Shown in pieces: positions 1 to 8,423 of a stretch of DNA of 64,000 bases. Both the position numbers and the translations under genes were made by a program. The stretch comes from Streptosporangium saharense. GTDB taxonomy: Bacteria; Actinomycetota; Actinomycetes; Streptosporangiales; Streptosporangiaceae. The notes beneath the pieces are model-generated. The model saw only the letters and a list, made by a program, of their open reading frames with translations. It made no database searches and was not told the origin of the DNA. The stretch is from positions 660,432 through 724,431 of the forward strand of contig NZ_JACHJP010000001.1 of the NCBI RefSeq assembly GCF_014203715.1. The letters run 5' to 3'. Position 1 is the stretch's first letter, and each line of letters opens with the position of its first letter.

Positions 1-833
1 CCCACCGGGGGCAGGAACCTCAGCACCTCCTCGACGGCATCCGGCACCAGCCCAGGGTCGGCACGCAGCTGGGCCAGTGCGTCCGGATGAGCCGCCAGGC
101 ACAGCACCGTGTTGACCAGCAGGGTCTTGGTCGTCTCGTGGCCGTTGATGAGCAGCAGCGTGCAGAAGTCGATCAACTCCTCATCGGACAGCCGACTGCC
201 GTCCGGTTCGGCGGCCAGCAGAATGTCGATCACGTCGCCCTGGGGGCGGGCACGGTGCTTGGCGAACACCTCCCGGAAGTACTCGACCAGTTCGGTGTGT
301 GCGGTGCGGAACGCGGCCTGACGCCCGGGGTCCTCGGCGAACGACCCGGCGAAGGAGGTGATCGCCTCGGTCCAGCGCATGAAGTCCGGTTGCCGGTCCG
401 CCTCGACTCCGAGCAACGCGGAGATGGCGCGCACCGGCAACGGGTAGCCGAGTCGGCCGATCACGTCCAGTTCACCGTCCGCATCGGCCAGTTGTCTCCG
501 TACGGTGTCGGTGATCGAGGGGAGTAACGCCCGGATCGCGCGGGGCGTGAAGGCTCGGCTGACCAGTCGGCGCAGCAGGTGGTGCCGGGGCGGGTCCATC
601 GCCGACAGGCTGCTGAGAATCGGGTTGTCCCGGTGCGGTATGGGTCGCGCGCTGTAGCGCAGCTCGTCGGAGGAGAACGTCGAGTGGTCGGTGAGCACCC
701 GGTTCACCTCGGAGTAGCCGTGCACCACCCAGGCGTCGAACGGTTCGACGAAACGCACCCCGTCGCCGGAGAGACCGTCCCCTGCGGTCTCCCGGCACCA
801 GTCGAGGACCTCTGTGACAACGTCATCAGTCAT
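1..833 (-). CDS. cytochrome P450, N-terminal part (cut by window edge)
   Basis: Heme-thiolate monooxygenase, soluble bacterial type. The frame opens at the ATG at 833 (MTDDVVTEVLDWC) and runs off the window after about 277 residues. Visible motifs are the I-helix oxygen-activation motif NGHETT and the K-helix ExxR (EEVLRF) right at the edge. The heme Cys loop would lie outside. The text around SAMDPPRHHLLRRLVSRAF is the typical B-C region. The gene starts 12 bp after the AraC-type gene on the same strand, so the two are probably one transcript. Substrate cannot be told. Family assignment is firm. Confidence 0.95.
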   Translation of the reverse strand, partial: MTDDVVTEVLDWCRETAGDGLSGDGVRFVEPFDAWVVHGYSEVNRVLTDHSTFSSDELRYSARPIPHRDNPILSSLSAMDPPRHHLLRRLVSRAFTPRAIRALLPSITDTVRRQLADADGELDVIGRLGYPLPVRAISALLGVEADRQPDFMRWTEAITSFAGSFAEDPGRQAAFRTAHTELVEYFREVFAKHRARPQGDVIDILLAAEPDGSRLSDEELIDFCTLLLINGHETTKTLLVNTVLCLAAHPDALAQLRADPGLVPDAVEEVLRFLPPV

Positions 834-845
834 GCGTCGAGTGTG

Positions 846-1574
846 TTAGCCCCGGCCTGTCGAGGCTTGGAGAGAACGGACATCCGACAGCAACGTGGTC
901 GGCGGCACCCCCACCGCGTACCGGAACTCGGCGAGCAGGTGTGACTGGTCGTAGCAGCCGCTGCGCACGGCGATGGCGGCCCAGTTCGGGCGCTCGCCCT
1001 TGGCCACCGCAGCGTGGGCGGCGGCGAGCGCGTGGTGCAGCCGCACCACGCGTGCGTAGGACTTGGGTCGCAGCCCGACCGCCACCCCGAATCGCCGCCG
1101 AAGCTGCCGTTCGGACAACCCGGCCTGCGCGGCATACCGGTCGACCGGCGCACCTGGCGCCGCGTGCATGGCCGCCAGCACGATGCGCACCCGCTCGTCG
1201 ACCCGGCATCGCCCAGCCCGCTCCCGCACCAGTGCCAGCGCCCCTGCCAGCCGCCTGGTCACCGACCCGTCCAGTCGCCCGACCTCGATGGGCATCCCGG
1301 CCAGTGGCACCTCGTCGGCCGCGACCCCGAACAGCCCGGTCACCGTCCCCGGTCGCAGCCGCACCCCGATCAGGGACCCGCCCTTGGGAGGTGTCCCCTG
1401 CCGAGCGCGCGTCTCCGGCCCGGCCAGCCGGCACATCCCACCAGGCATGACCAGCAGGTCGACCGTGGGCTGCGGTAACCCTCTCGGCACCACGTCACCG
1501 TCAAGCACCCAGATCCCGGCCACCAGATGGGCCAGGTCGGCGGGCACGGGCAAAGCGGTCACCGGTGCAGTCAA
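846..1574 (-). CDS. AraC-family transcriptional regulator
   Basis: 242-residue regulator. The N-terminal half (about 1-135) resembles the DUF6597-type sensing domain found in actinobacterial AraC proteins. The C-terminal half (about 140-235) carries two helix-turn-helix units, including LSERQLRRRFGVAVGLRPKSYARVVR and the second-HTH segment CYDQSHLLAEFRYAVGVPP that is diagnostic of AraC/XylS C-termini. It lies just upstream of, and co-directional with, the P450 gene, so it is a candidate regulator of that oxidation unit. The ligand is unknown. Confidence 0.9.
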   Translation of the reverse strand: MTAPVTALPVPADLAHLVAGIWVLDGDVVPRGLPQPTVDLLVMPGGMCRLAGPETRARQGTPPKGGSLIGVRLRPGTVTGLFGVAADEVPLAGMPIEVGRLDGSVTRRLAGALALVRERAGRCRVDERVRIVLAAMHAAPGAPVDRYAAQAGLSERQLRRRFGVAVGLRPKSYARVVRLHHALAAAHAAVAKGERPNWAAIAVRSGCYDQSHLLAEFRYAVGVPPTTLLSDVRSLQASTGRG

Positions 1575-1658
1575 CCCGGAGACCGTCGCGTCCGCCAGCG
1601 ATTAACCGGACGGAGAACGCGGGACAGACACCACAGGATCGAGCCGGCCCCGGGCACG

Positions 1659-1856
1659 TCATTCGCCCGAGGCGTCCTCGGCCTCCCAGCGCAGCAGGAC
1701 GCCCGGCTGGCACCTGAGCACCTCGCGGAGCGCGGCGAGTGTCGTGAAGCGCACCGCCTTGGCGCGGTCGTTCTTGAGTACCGCCAGGTTGGCGGGGGTG
1801 ATCCCGACGCGGTCCGCGAGGCCGCCCACGGACATCTTCCGCCTGGCCGGCATCAC
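1659..1856 (-). CDS. small XRE/Cro-type HTH protein, 5' end probably damaged
   Basis: 65 residues from the GTG at 1856. The helix-turn-helix KMSVGGLADRVGITPANLAVLKNDRAKAVRF is typical of the small YozG-like regulators that normally follow a DUF2975 membrane protein. The coding frame continues upstream without a start codon (DAIVVDIDV), and the ATG that overlaps the upstream stop codon at 1879-1881 is in another frame and terminates after 8 codons. One inserted base would restore a normal M-x-IVVDIDV start, so a one-base deletion is likely. The shortened GTG/ATG start may still give a working HTH protein. Confidence 0.6.
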   Translation of the reverse strand: MMPARRKMSVGGLADRVGITPANLAVLKNDRAKAVRFTTLAALREVLRCQPGVLLRWEAEDASGE

Positions 1857-1878
1857 GTCGATGTCGACGACGATTGCA

Positions 1879-2019
1879 TCAGATCGTCTCGTCCAGTTCG
1901 GCCTGCATCTGCCTCGCTTCGACGTCGCGTGCGACGGCCTGGGCGAGCAGCATCCGCAGCACGAGCACGATGAGTGCGACCCCCAGGATGCCCAGGACGA
2001 TGGCGTACGGCGGAAGCCG
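1879..2019 (-). pseudogene. 3' remnant of a DUF2975 membrane protein gene
   Basis: On the minus strand an open stretch of 46 codons encodes the end of a membrane protein: a hydrophobic helix (YAIVLGILGVALIVLVLRML) and a charged tail with LAQAVARDVEARQMQAELDETI, ending in TGA at 1879-1881. There is no start codon, and an in-frame stop lies at 2020-2022. DUF2975 proteins (four helices, about 150-200 residues) usually end this way and are followed by the small XRE gene seen here. The first three helices are gone and the aminotransferase gene begins immediately beyond. Confidence 0.6.
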
Positions 2020-2033
2020 TCAGGAACACGGTC

Positions 2034-2831
2034 TCACGGTGCGGTGAGCGGTTCTGAACGGTAGGCCCGGTGGAGCGTCTCGACGAAAGCCGGGGCCTCC
2101 GGCAGGGAGAAGGAGCCGATCCTGTGCACCGGGATTCCCGGGGACCAGGAGTTCATGACCACGGCGCCCGTCAGTGTTGGCAGGTCGGCGAGGGTGATCT
2201 CCTGGACGCGCTGGGGCACGCCGAGGTGTTCCAGGCGGCGCCGTACGATCCCCATCGTGATTCCGCCCAGTTTCTCGGCGTCGGGCCACACCACCGAGGT
2301 GCCGTCCCAGAAGGCCAGGTTCCAGATAGTCGCCTCGCTGAGCCGTCCCCGGCGATCGACGAAGGCGGCGTCGTCGAAGCCCTGGGCGACGGCCTGTCGG
2401 AGGAAGTATGTCTTGGCCACCTCGCCGACGTGCTTGATGGCCGGGAGGACCCGTTCGTACTCGACGGCCGTCAGGGCGAGTGGTCCGCGCGGGGCGGTCG
2501 CGGGAGGGCCGGTGCGCACCAGCAGCGCGGGCTCCGCGTCGGCGTCGGTGAACTCGCCCGCCGGGGAGTAGACCGTGGCCGTCAGCGACAGGTCGGCAGG
2601 ACCGGCCTGGATCGCCGTCCGCAGGTGTGCCAGCACCCGGTCGTCGGGCAGGGCCCTGCCGTACAGCTCCATCGAGGCGAACCGCAGCCGTTCCAGGTGG
2701 AGGTCGAGTCCCCTGATCCCGCCCTCACGCACCTGCATGGCGGTGAAGTGGGCGTAGCCCGCGAAGGCGAGCGGTGCCAGTTCCTCGGCGCTCGCCACGT
2801 GGCCGTCACGGTGAACAGCGAAAAAGGACAT
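2034..2831 (-). CDS. aminotransferase class IV family protein
   Basis: 265 residues. PLP fold type IV family, which includes branched-chain aminotransferase, D-amino-acid aminotransferase and 4-amino-4-deoxychorismate lyase. Family features are the N-terminal FAGYAHFTAMQVREGGIRGLDLHLERLRFA segment, the lysine-bearing stretch IKHVGEVAKTYFLRQA with the probable Schiff-base Lys, and the cofactor phosphate region LSEATIWNLAFW. It is divergent from a MerR regulator and has a MerR-type promoter with a 19-bp spacer immediately upstream, so it is probably induced through that regulator. The exact reaction cannot be told. Confidence 0.88.
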   Translation of the reverse strand: MSFFAVHRDGHVASAEELAPLAFAGYAHFTAMQVREGGIRGLDLHLERLRFASMELYGRALPDDRVLAHLRTAIQAGPADLSLTATVYSPAGEFTDADAEPALLVRTGPPATAPRGPLALTAVEYERVLPAIKHVGEVAKTYFLRQAVAQGFDDAAFVDRRGRLSEATIWNLAFWDGTSVVWPDAEKLGGITMGIVRRRLEHLGVPQRVQEITLADLPTLTGAVVMNSWSPGIPVHRIGSFSLPEAPAFVETLHRAYRSEPLTAP

Positions 2832-2873
2832 GTGCCGCTCCAGACGTGTGTGGAATGTCCGTTCCTGGGGCGA

Positions 2874-2904
2874 CGTTAAGCCTTCACACCGGTGGAAAGG
2901 TCAA
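2874..2904 (-). promoter_or_regulatory. MerR-type promoter/operator with 19-bp spacer
   Basis: Reading the minus strand, TTGACC (2899-2904) and TTAACG (2874-2879) are separated by 19 bp. The spacer holds an imperfect palindrome at 2881-2900, CCTTTCCACC/GGTGTGAAGG, with two mismatches per arm. This over-long spacer occupied by a dyad is the hallmark of MerR-activated promoters. It points at the aminotransferase gene and sits 20 bp from the start of the divergent MerR gene. Confidence 0.75.
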
Positions 2905-2923
2905 CACGTCGAGGGTGGGGCAC

Positions 2924-3268
2924 ATGCTGATCGGGGAGCTGTCTCGCAGAACCGGGGCCAGTCCCCGCTCGCTGCGCTACTACGGAGAGCAGGGGCTGCT
3001 CGCCACCGGACGCGGGACGAACGGCTACCGCCACTACAGCGAGGACTCCGTGGTCACGGTGCGTCAGATCCGTGCCCTGCTGAAGGCCGGTCTGTCCACC
3101 GAGGTGATCCGGTCCGTGCTGCCGTGCGCGCGGGGTGAACGCCCGGACTTCGACTGGTGCGCCGACCTGTGGGACATCCTGAACGGCGAGCTGGCCGCCA
3201 TGGACGAGCGCATCGACAACCTCCAGCGCGACCGCGGCACCCTCGCCTCCTACCTGACGCCCCCCTGA
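2924..3268 (+). CDS. MerR-family transcriptional regulator
   Basis: 114 residues from the ATG at 2924 (MLIGELSRRTGASPRSLRYYGEQGLL). A longer open frame exists upstream but would read through the operator. The N-terminal winged HTH is canonical (RSLRYYGEQGLLATGRGTNGYRHYSEDSV), followed by the dimerisation coiled coil to residue 110. No metal-binding C-terminal cysteine cluster is obvious: only one or two Cys (ARGERPDFDWCADLW). It probably senses a small molecule and controls the divergent aminotransferase and itself through the dyad at 2881-2900. Confidence 0.93.
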   Translation: MLIGELSRRTGASPRSLRYYGEQGLLATGRGTNGYRHYSEDSVVTVRQIRALLKAGLSTEVIRSVLPCARGERPDFDWCADLWDILNGELAAMDERIDNLQRDRGTLASYLTPP

Positions 3269-3298
3269 CCACCGGGGCGGGGGTCGTAGGGTGGCCTG

Positions 3299-3649
3299 AT
3301 GCCGTTGGTGGAAGTTACCCATGGGCCGGATGTGACCGAGGCGAAGCTCCGCGAGCTGGGGACCGTCCTGCCCCACCTGGTCTCCCTGGCCGTCGAGTGT
3401 CCCGAGGAGCCGTACGACGGTGACCTCCAGCCAGGCGACGTCGAGATCCGCTTCCGCCCCCTGGGACCGCTGGACCGCTGCGGCCTGGACGTGGTGATCG
3501 AGATCAGGTCCAAGTGGTTCGAAAGCAGAGCCGCCAACCGTCAGGCCCGCGTGGACACCCTCCACGAAGCCATCAGCACCGCGACCGGCCTCACCGACTT
3601 CGGCATCTACCTCTCCCTCCCGGTAGCGGCCTGGTCCCAGGGCGACTGA
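3299..3649 (+). CDS. small hypothetical protein, tautomerase-like N-terminal proline
   Basis: 116 residues, MPLVEVTHGPDVTEAKLRELG at the N-terminus. The Pro directly after Met followed by a beta strand and an amphipathic helix, plus the second half DVEIRFRPLGPLDRCGLDVVIEIRS, is reminiscent of the tautomerase superfamily (catalytic Pro-1), but I cannot assign a subfamily. The 3' end overlaps the convergent DUF6493 gene by 43 bp. It sits 30 bp downstream of the MerR gene and may be co-transcribed with it. Confidence 0.6.
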   Translation: MPLVEVTHGPDVTEAKLRELGTVLPHLVSLAVECPEEPYDGDLQPGDVEIRFRPLGPLDRCGLDVVIEIRSKWFESRAANRQARVDTLHEAISTATGLTDFGIYLSLPVAAWSQGD

Positions 3650-6492
3650 AGCAGTTGCTCGTGCAGGGCGCGGGCGGTCCTCAGGAAGCCGCTGGTTCCC
3701 CTGCGGGCCGCCGCCTCCGCGACCACCGGGACGGGGCCGTGCGCCTTCGCCCAACGAGCGGCGTCGATCGCGAAGGAGAGCGCCTGGGTGTGCGCGGAGT
3801 GCGGTCGTTCGTCCGGCCCCGGCAGGTAGACGGGCAGCAACCCGGTCATGATCTCCCACACCTGCCGGTGCGCGCCCTGCCTCGCGCACTCCTCAAGGGC
3901 CTGCCGTACATTGCCCATCTTGGTCACGTCCCTGCGCAGGCACAGCCCGAGCTGACGTCCGCACTCCACGGTGGGCAGGAGGTCCGCGGCGGTCGCGTTC
4001 AGCAGCAGCCTCTGGCCGCGTTCCGGCCAACCGAACATGCTCTGCTCGGTCATCTGGACGGCGATCAGTAGCGCCATCGCCTCACCGATCGGCCCGTCCT
4101 GGGAGAGCAGGGCGGTCACGGCCTCGTGGAAGTAGCCGGGCCGATCCCAGACGTTGAGCAGGTGCGGCAGCAGGTGCATGGCCGCCACCTCCCGGTCCGA
4201 GGGCAGCGTCAGCCGCCAGCCGTGCACGTACGCGCCGCCCTCTTCGCCCAGCCAGGACGGCGGATCGGACAGCAACGCGTCGACCAGTGCCAGCCCGGTC
4301 GGCTCGATCCGGACGCGGGGGTGCAGCCGGGGACTGTGCCCGCCCTTCTGCCGGTCGTGCGTGTAGTCGCCGCCGGAGGACGACCAGTCGACGCGCAGCC
4401 TCGGCTCCGGCCGGTCGGTCAGCCAGCGGACCAGTACGGCTCCCGCCTCCGAGGTCAGCTTCCCGGCGCGGTCGACCACCTCCGGGTCCACCTCGCGCGG
4501 CAGCCGCAGCAGCGCCTGTCCCAGGTCGGCGGGCAGCGCCTGGACGTCCGCCCGCTCGTATCCCTCAAGACGGGTCACCAGCTCGGCCGGATCGAGGTGA
4601 CCGGAGGTCAGGGTCGGGGTGGCCAGGAGGTACGGCGGAAGCGTCCCGGCCTTCAGCGCGGCGTGGATCTCGGCGCAGCGCAGCAGCATGGCGTAGTGCG
4701 GCGCCGAGACGTGACGCGGGTCCGGCAGCCGGTTCGTGGGCCTGGGCTCCTCCTCCCTGTCGCCGCCGCTCCAGGGACCCGACGGTATGACCATCGTGTG
4801 CAGGATCTCGGCTTCAAGCGGTGGCTCCTCGGTGAAGTGCTCCAGGTTGCCCAGCGGAATGCCGCGCTGCCGCAGACCGGAGATGATCTTGTCGCGCGTC
4901 TCGGCGGGCAGGCCGCCGAAGCCGACCTCCATGTCCCCGTCGGGGGTGCGTACGGCGATGGTGTGTATGACGGGCTCGGGAGCCCGCCGGGGCTCCTCGG
5001 GGATGGGCGGTTCCTCACCGGGGGCGGCGGCCTCGCGCAGCATCGCCTTCGTCCACTCTTCGAGGCGGTGCCACTGACGCTGCCGGTAGATGCCTCCCTG
5101 GCCGGGACGTGGCCGCCCGGACGGGTCGCGGACGAAGCCGTCGAGCCAGCGTTCGAAGGTGACGCCGTCGTTCGTCGAGGCGTAGGTGCCGGTCAGGTCG
5201 GTGAGCGGCGCGGGGAACGGCTCACGGGGGAGCGGCTCGAACGGCGGCAGCGACCCCGGCTCGAAGTCGTCCACCACCTCGGGCTCGGCCGCCGCCACGC
5301 CGTACGCCTCGGCCAGCCGCCCCGCCAGGTCGGCGGGCAGGAAACTCGCCGCCTCGCGGACGGCCTCGGCCCCGGTGGCCGTGAAGCGTCCCGCGTGCTT
5401 GACGGCCAGGCGCACCGCGCGTTCGCGTACCTCGTACGACTCGCACAGGAACGCCGAGGCGAGCGCGGCGGCCAGGTCGTCGAGGTCACCGGTCGTGTCG
5501 CGGGCGGCCCGCTCAAGCAGACTCAGTCCGGCGCGGACGAGCTTGCCCTCGGGGCGCGACAGCAGCGCGACCGCCGCCTCGTTGACCTCCTCGCCACTCA
5601 GCCAGTCCGAGCCGCGCACCTGCCGCAGCGCCAGCTCCGCAACGGGCCCCGGGGACGCGGGCAGCAGCCGAAGATAGTCGCGGGTGCGCTCCCTGCTCGG
5701 CCCGGGAGCGAGCATCTCGTGCAGCCGGGCGAAGAACCGCAGGTCGGTGGCGCTGCCGCCGCGCAGGAAGCGGCGTACGCAGCCCTCGACCAACGGCTCG
5801 GCGGCGAACCGCCCGGCCGCGACCGCGTCGCGCAGCGCCCCCAGCCAGGTGCGACGGCCGGAGTCCCACTCGGGCGGATCGACGACGTCCTCGCGTAGTG
5901 CCCGGCCCACCCCCTCGGCCTCGAACAGCCGGGGCACTAGGTGCTCGGCCAGCGGGTCGTGCTCCAGGTCCGGCGGTTGGGAGACCCACGCGACGACGAG
6001 CGGGTCGTGCTCGGGCGGGGTCACGCCGGTACGGCGCAGCAACTCCAGGGCCAGCGAAGCGCTGCCGTCCCTGGCCTGAGCCCGGCTGCCACGCAGCCGC
6101 AGCGCCAGCCGTACGGCCAGGTCGGCCTGCCAGTCCTGCGGACGCGCGGTGATCACACTCAGCAGCGGCCCGGAGTCGAGCGGCTGTCGCCAGAGGGCGA
6201 AGTCACGCCGGTAGAGCCAGGTCGCCACGGCCGCAGCTCCGGCGATGGTGCCCGCGCCCGCGACGCGCATGGGTTCGGTCCACTTCTCGGCGTAGGACCA
6301 CTCGCTCTGACGCGGGTTGCGTTCCGCGGTCTCCTTCTTGGCGGGGCCGAGGTGGCCGGGCAGCTCGCGGGCCACCGCACGGCGTCCCGCCTCGTCGAGA
6401 GCCAGTACGGCTTCCGCGACCTGGGCCGGGTCTTCGGTGGAGATGGCCGCGCGCACGCTCGACCAGGCCCCGCCTTCGGGGAGTGTCGTCAT
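3607..6492 (-). CDS. DUF6493-family large helical-repeat protein
   Basis: 961 residues from the ATG at 6492 (MTTLPEGGAWSSV); the frame is also open to a GTG at 6501. Almost entirely alpha-helical with repeated Leu/Ala/Arg motifs (LALELLRRTG, VAELALRQV, LRAGLSLLERAARD), looking like HEAT-type repeats. A proline-rich linker around residues 395-500 separates it from a C-terminal helical half. Length and layout match the actinobacterial DUF6493 proteins, which usually sit beside SWIM zinc-finger, MoxR and VWA genes. None of those partners is here, so it is an orphan copy. Function unknown. Confidence 0.75.
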   Translation of the reverse strand: MTTLPEGGAWSSVRAAISTEDPAQVAEAVLALDEAGRRAVARELPGHLGPAKKETAERNPRQSEWSYAEKWTEPMRVAGAGTIAGAAAVATWLYRRDFALWRQPLDSGPLLSVITARPQDWQADLAVRLALRLRGSRAQARDGSASLALELLRRTGVTPPEHDPLVVAWVSQPPDLEHDPLAEHLVPRLFEAEGVGRALREDVVDPPEWDSGRRTWLGALRDAVAAGRFAAEPLVEGCVRRFLRGGSATDLRFFARLHEMLAPGPSRERTRDYLRLLPASPGPVAELALRQVRGSDWLSGEEVNEAAVALLSRPEGKLVRAGLSLLERAARDTTGDLDDLAAALASAFLCESYEVRERAVRLAVKHAGRFTATGAEAVREAASFLPADLAGRLAEAYGVAAAEPEVVDDFEPGSLPPFEPLPREPFPAPLTDLTGTYASTNDGVTFERWLDGFVRDPSGRPRPGQGGIYRQRQWHRLEEWTKAMLREAAAPGEEPPIPEEPRRAPEPVIHTIAVRTPDGDMEVGFGGLPAETRDKIISGLRQRGIPLGNLEHFTEEPPLEAEILHTMVIPSGPWSGGDREEEPRPTNRLPDPRHVSAPHYAMLLRCAEIHAALKAGTLPPYLLATPTLTSGHLDPAELVTRLEGYERADVQALPADLGQALLRLPREVDPEVVDRAGKLTSEAGAVLVRWLTDRPEPRLRVDWSSSGGDYTHDRQKGGHSPRLHPRVRIEPTGLALVDALLSDPPSWLGEEGGAYVHGWRLTLPSDREVAAMHLLPHLLNVWDRPGYFHEAVTALLSQDGPIGEAMALLIAVQMTEQSMFGWPERGQRLLLNATAADLLPTVECGRQLGLCLRRDVTKMGNVRQALEECARQGAHRQVWEIMTGLLPVYLPGPDERPHSAHTQALSFAIDAARWAKAHGPVPVVAEAAARRGTSGFLRTARALHEQLLQSPWDQAATGRER

Positions 6493-6529
6493 GCCGCACA
6501 CCGTAGAGATCGGCTCCGACAGAAGCGGA

Positions 6530-7180
6530 TCACCCGGCGTCGTGGGATATGAGGGCTAGTTGGACGCGGTTTTCGAGGTTGGTTTTGGTGAGGATTCGGG
6601 AGATGTAGCCCTTGACCGTGCCGACGCTCATGTGGAGTTCGGCGGCGATGTCCCCGTTCGACAGGCCACGGCCGACCGCGGCGGCGACCTCGCGTTCGCG
6701 GTCGCTGAGCCTGGACAGCAGCCGGGCGGCGTCGTCGCGGCGGCGGCTCTCCGTCTCCGGGGTCAGGTGCGCGATCAGGCGCCGGGTCACGCTGGGGGAC
6801 AGGATCGGCTCACCGGCGACGACCCTGAGGATCGCGTCCACGATGCCCTCAGGCGGGGTGTCCTTGAGGAGGAACCCGCTGGCCCCGGCGCGCAGGGAGC
6901 CGAAGACGTGCTCGTCGGCGTCGAACGTGGTCAGCATGATGACGTGCGGCGGGTCGGGGCGGCGCCGGAGCAGCCGGGTGGCGTCGATCCCGTCCAGGCC
7001 CGGCATCCGGATGTCCATGAGCACCACGTCGGGCGCGTGGGCCTCGATCGCGGCCCCGACGTCGGCGCCGTCGGCCACCCCGCCGACCACGACCAACTCC
7101 TCCGCGCCTCTGAGCATCAGCGTCAGACCCGCCCTGACGAGCGGGTCGTCGTCCACGACCAGCACACGTACGGCCGTCAT
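6530..7180 (-). CDS. NarL/LuxR-family response regulator
   Basis: 216 residues. The ATG at 7180 overlaps the TGA of the upstream kinase gene (ATGA), which decides the start. The receiver domain at about 1-120 has the acidic pocket VVDDD, phospho-acceptor Asp in VVLMDIRMPG, and Lys in GFLLKDTPPE. The C-terminal LuxR HTH is LSDREREVAAAVGRGLSNGDIAAELHMSVGTVK. Coupled translation with the kinase gene makes this a cognate two-component pair. Target genes are unknown; the pair is not beside an ABC transporter. Confidence 0.95.
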   Translation of the reverse strand: MTAVRVLVVDDDPLVRAGLTLMLRGAEELVVVGGVADGADVGAAIEAHAPDVVLMDIRMPGLDGIDATRLLRRRPDPPHVIMLTTFDADEHVFGSLRAGASGFLLKDTPPEGIVDAILRVVAGEPILSPSVTRRLIAHLTPETESRRRDDAARLLSRLSDREREVAAAVGRGLSNGDIAAELHMSVGTVKGYISRILTKTNLENRVQLALISHDAG

Positions 7181-8289
7181 GTCGGCCATGGTAGCCAGAC
7201 GGTCAGAAGGAACTCCCCGCCCTCGATCCCGGCGCGCTCGACCCGCCCCCCGGCCAACTCCGCCCGCTCCCGCACCCCGGTCAGCCCCGCGCCCTCACCC
7301 TGGGAGAACCCCTCGACGGGGTTGCGGACCTCTATGGTCAGGTCCTCGCCCGGGGTGCCGGTGAGGTGGAGGGTCACCGGCTGGCCGGGGGCGTGTTTGA
7401 GGGCGTTGGTGAGGCCCTCCTGGACTATTCGGTAGGCGGCTCGGGCCGTGGTGCCCGGTAGGTCGGCCAGCCGTACGCCACTGTCGTCCAGTTCGACCCG
7501 GGCGCCCGCGTGCCGTACCTCCTCGACCAAAGCCCGCAGGTCGAGTTCGGCCAGGACGGGGGCCTCGCGCAGGACCGAGATGACCTGGCGCAGCTCCTGG
7601 AGGGCCTGGTGGGCGTTGGCGCGCACCACGGAGGCCGCCTCGACGACCTCCGTGGGGTCGGCCTTCGCGTTGAACTCCAGGGCTCCGGCGTGCAACGCCA
7701 GCAGGGAGAGGCGGTGCGCCAGCACGTCGTGCATCTCGCGGGCGATGACCAGGCGTTCTGCGTGGCGGGCCTGCTCGGTGCGCCGCCGCTGGTCCTCCTC
7801 GGCCCTGCGGGCGCGCTCGACCAGCGAGAGCAGCAACTGGCGGCGGGCCCGCGCGAGCATCCCCCACCCGGTCAGCGCCACCCCGAACAGCACCGCGACC
7901 AGGGCCCACACCGGGTACGGCGCCAGCCCGGGAGGCCGGAGCCAGAACCGTGTCAGCGTCGCCGCGACCCAGGCGGCGCCGACCGCGACGGCGACGGCGG
8001 AACGCCGGTACAGGGCTGCCATCAGCGTCGCGACGCCCGCAGCGACCGACGCCGAGGCCGCGAACACCGAGATCGCCACGGCCACCAGTGCCATCGTGGC
8101 GGGCCACCGGCGTGACGGCCACAGCGCGGCGCACGCCGCCACGCCACCGGCCACGTCCACGAAGAACCAGGTGTCGCCGACCTCGCCCAGTACGACCGCG
8201 ACCGCCGCGACCAGCGCGCAGGTCAGGCCGCCGATCCGCGTCGCCCTGTCCCAGGAGGTCCTGGCCGGCCCTGGCCGTACGTCTGCCAT
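7177..8289 (-). CDS. sensor histidine kinase (HisKA_3, NarL/DesK type)
   Basis: 370 residues from the ATG at 8289 (MADVRPGPARTSWDR); an upstream in-frame extension to 8460 is open but overlaps the divergent gene. About five membrane helices fill residues 20-155. The dimerisation/phosphorylation helix carries His in REMHDVLAHRLS near residue 187, and an HATPase_c domain with GLTNALKHAPG and GAGLTGVRERAELAGG follows. Its stop overlaps the response regulator start. The short extracytoplasmic loops suggest membrane or intramembrane sensing. Confidence 0.93.
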   Translation of the reverse strand: MADVRPGPARTSWDRATRIGGLTCALVAAVAVVLGEVGDTWFFVDVAGGVAACAALWPSRRWPATMALVAVAISVFAASASVAAGVATLMAALYRRSAVAVAVGAAWVAATLTRFWLRPPGLAPYPVWALVAVLFGVALTGWGMLARARRQLLLSLVERARRAEEDQRRRTEQARHAERLVIAREMHDVLAHRLSLLALHAGALEFNAKADPTEVVEAASVVRANAHQALQELRQVISVLREAPVLAELDLRALVEEVRHAGARVELDDSGVRLADLPGTTARAAYRIVQEGLTNALKHAPGQPVTLHLTGTPGEDLTIEVRNPVEGFSQGEGAGLTGVRERAELAGGRVERAGIEGGEFLLTVWLPWPT

Positions 8290-8423
8290 CACGGACGACC
8301 AGCGTAACCAGGCGAGTCGGCCGGGGGCAGCAACCAAAGTCGCCGCCGGTCGCTCACCTGGGTTGCCACGGACAGGCCCGGGGGCACAGGCCAGGGAGGG
8401 GGCGCGCGGACCACGATCGCCGT

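Noticed and set aside
4126..5898. 590-codon plus-strand open frame opposite the DUF6493 gene
   Set aside because: Low-complexity Gly/Arg/Gln-rich translation without motifs; codon-position GC favours the minus strand.
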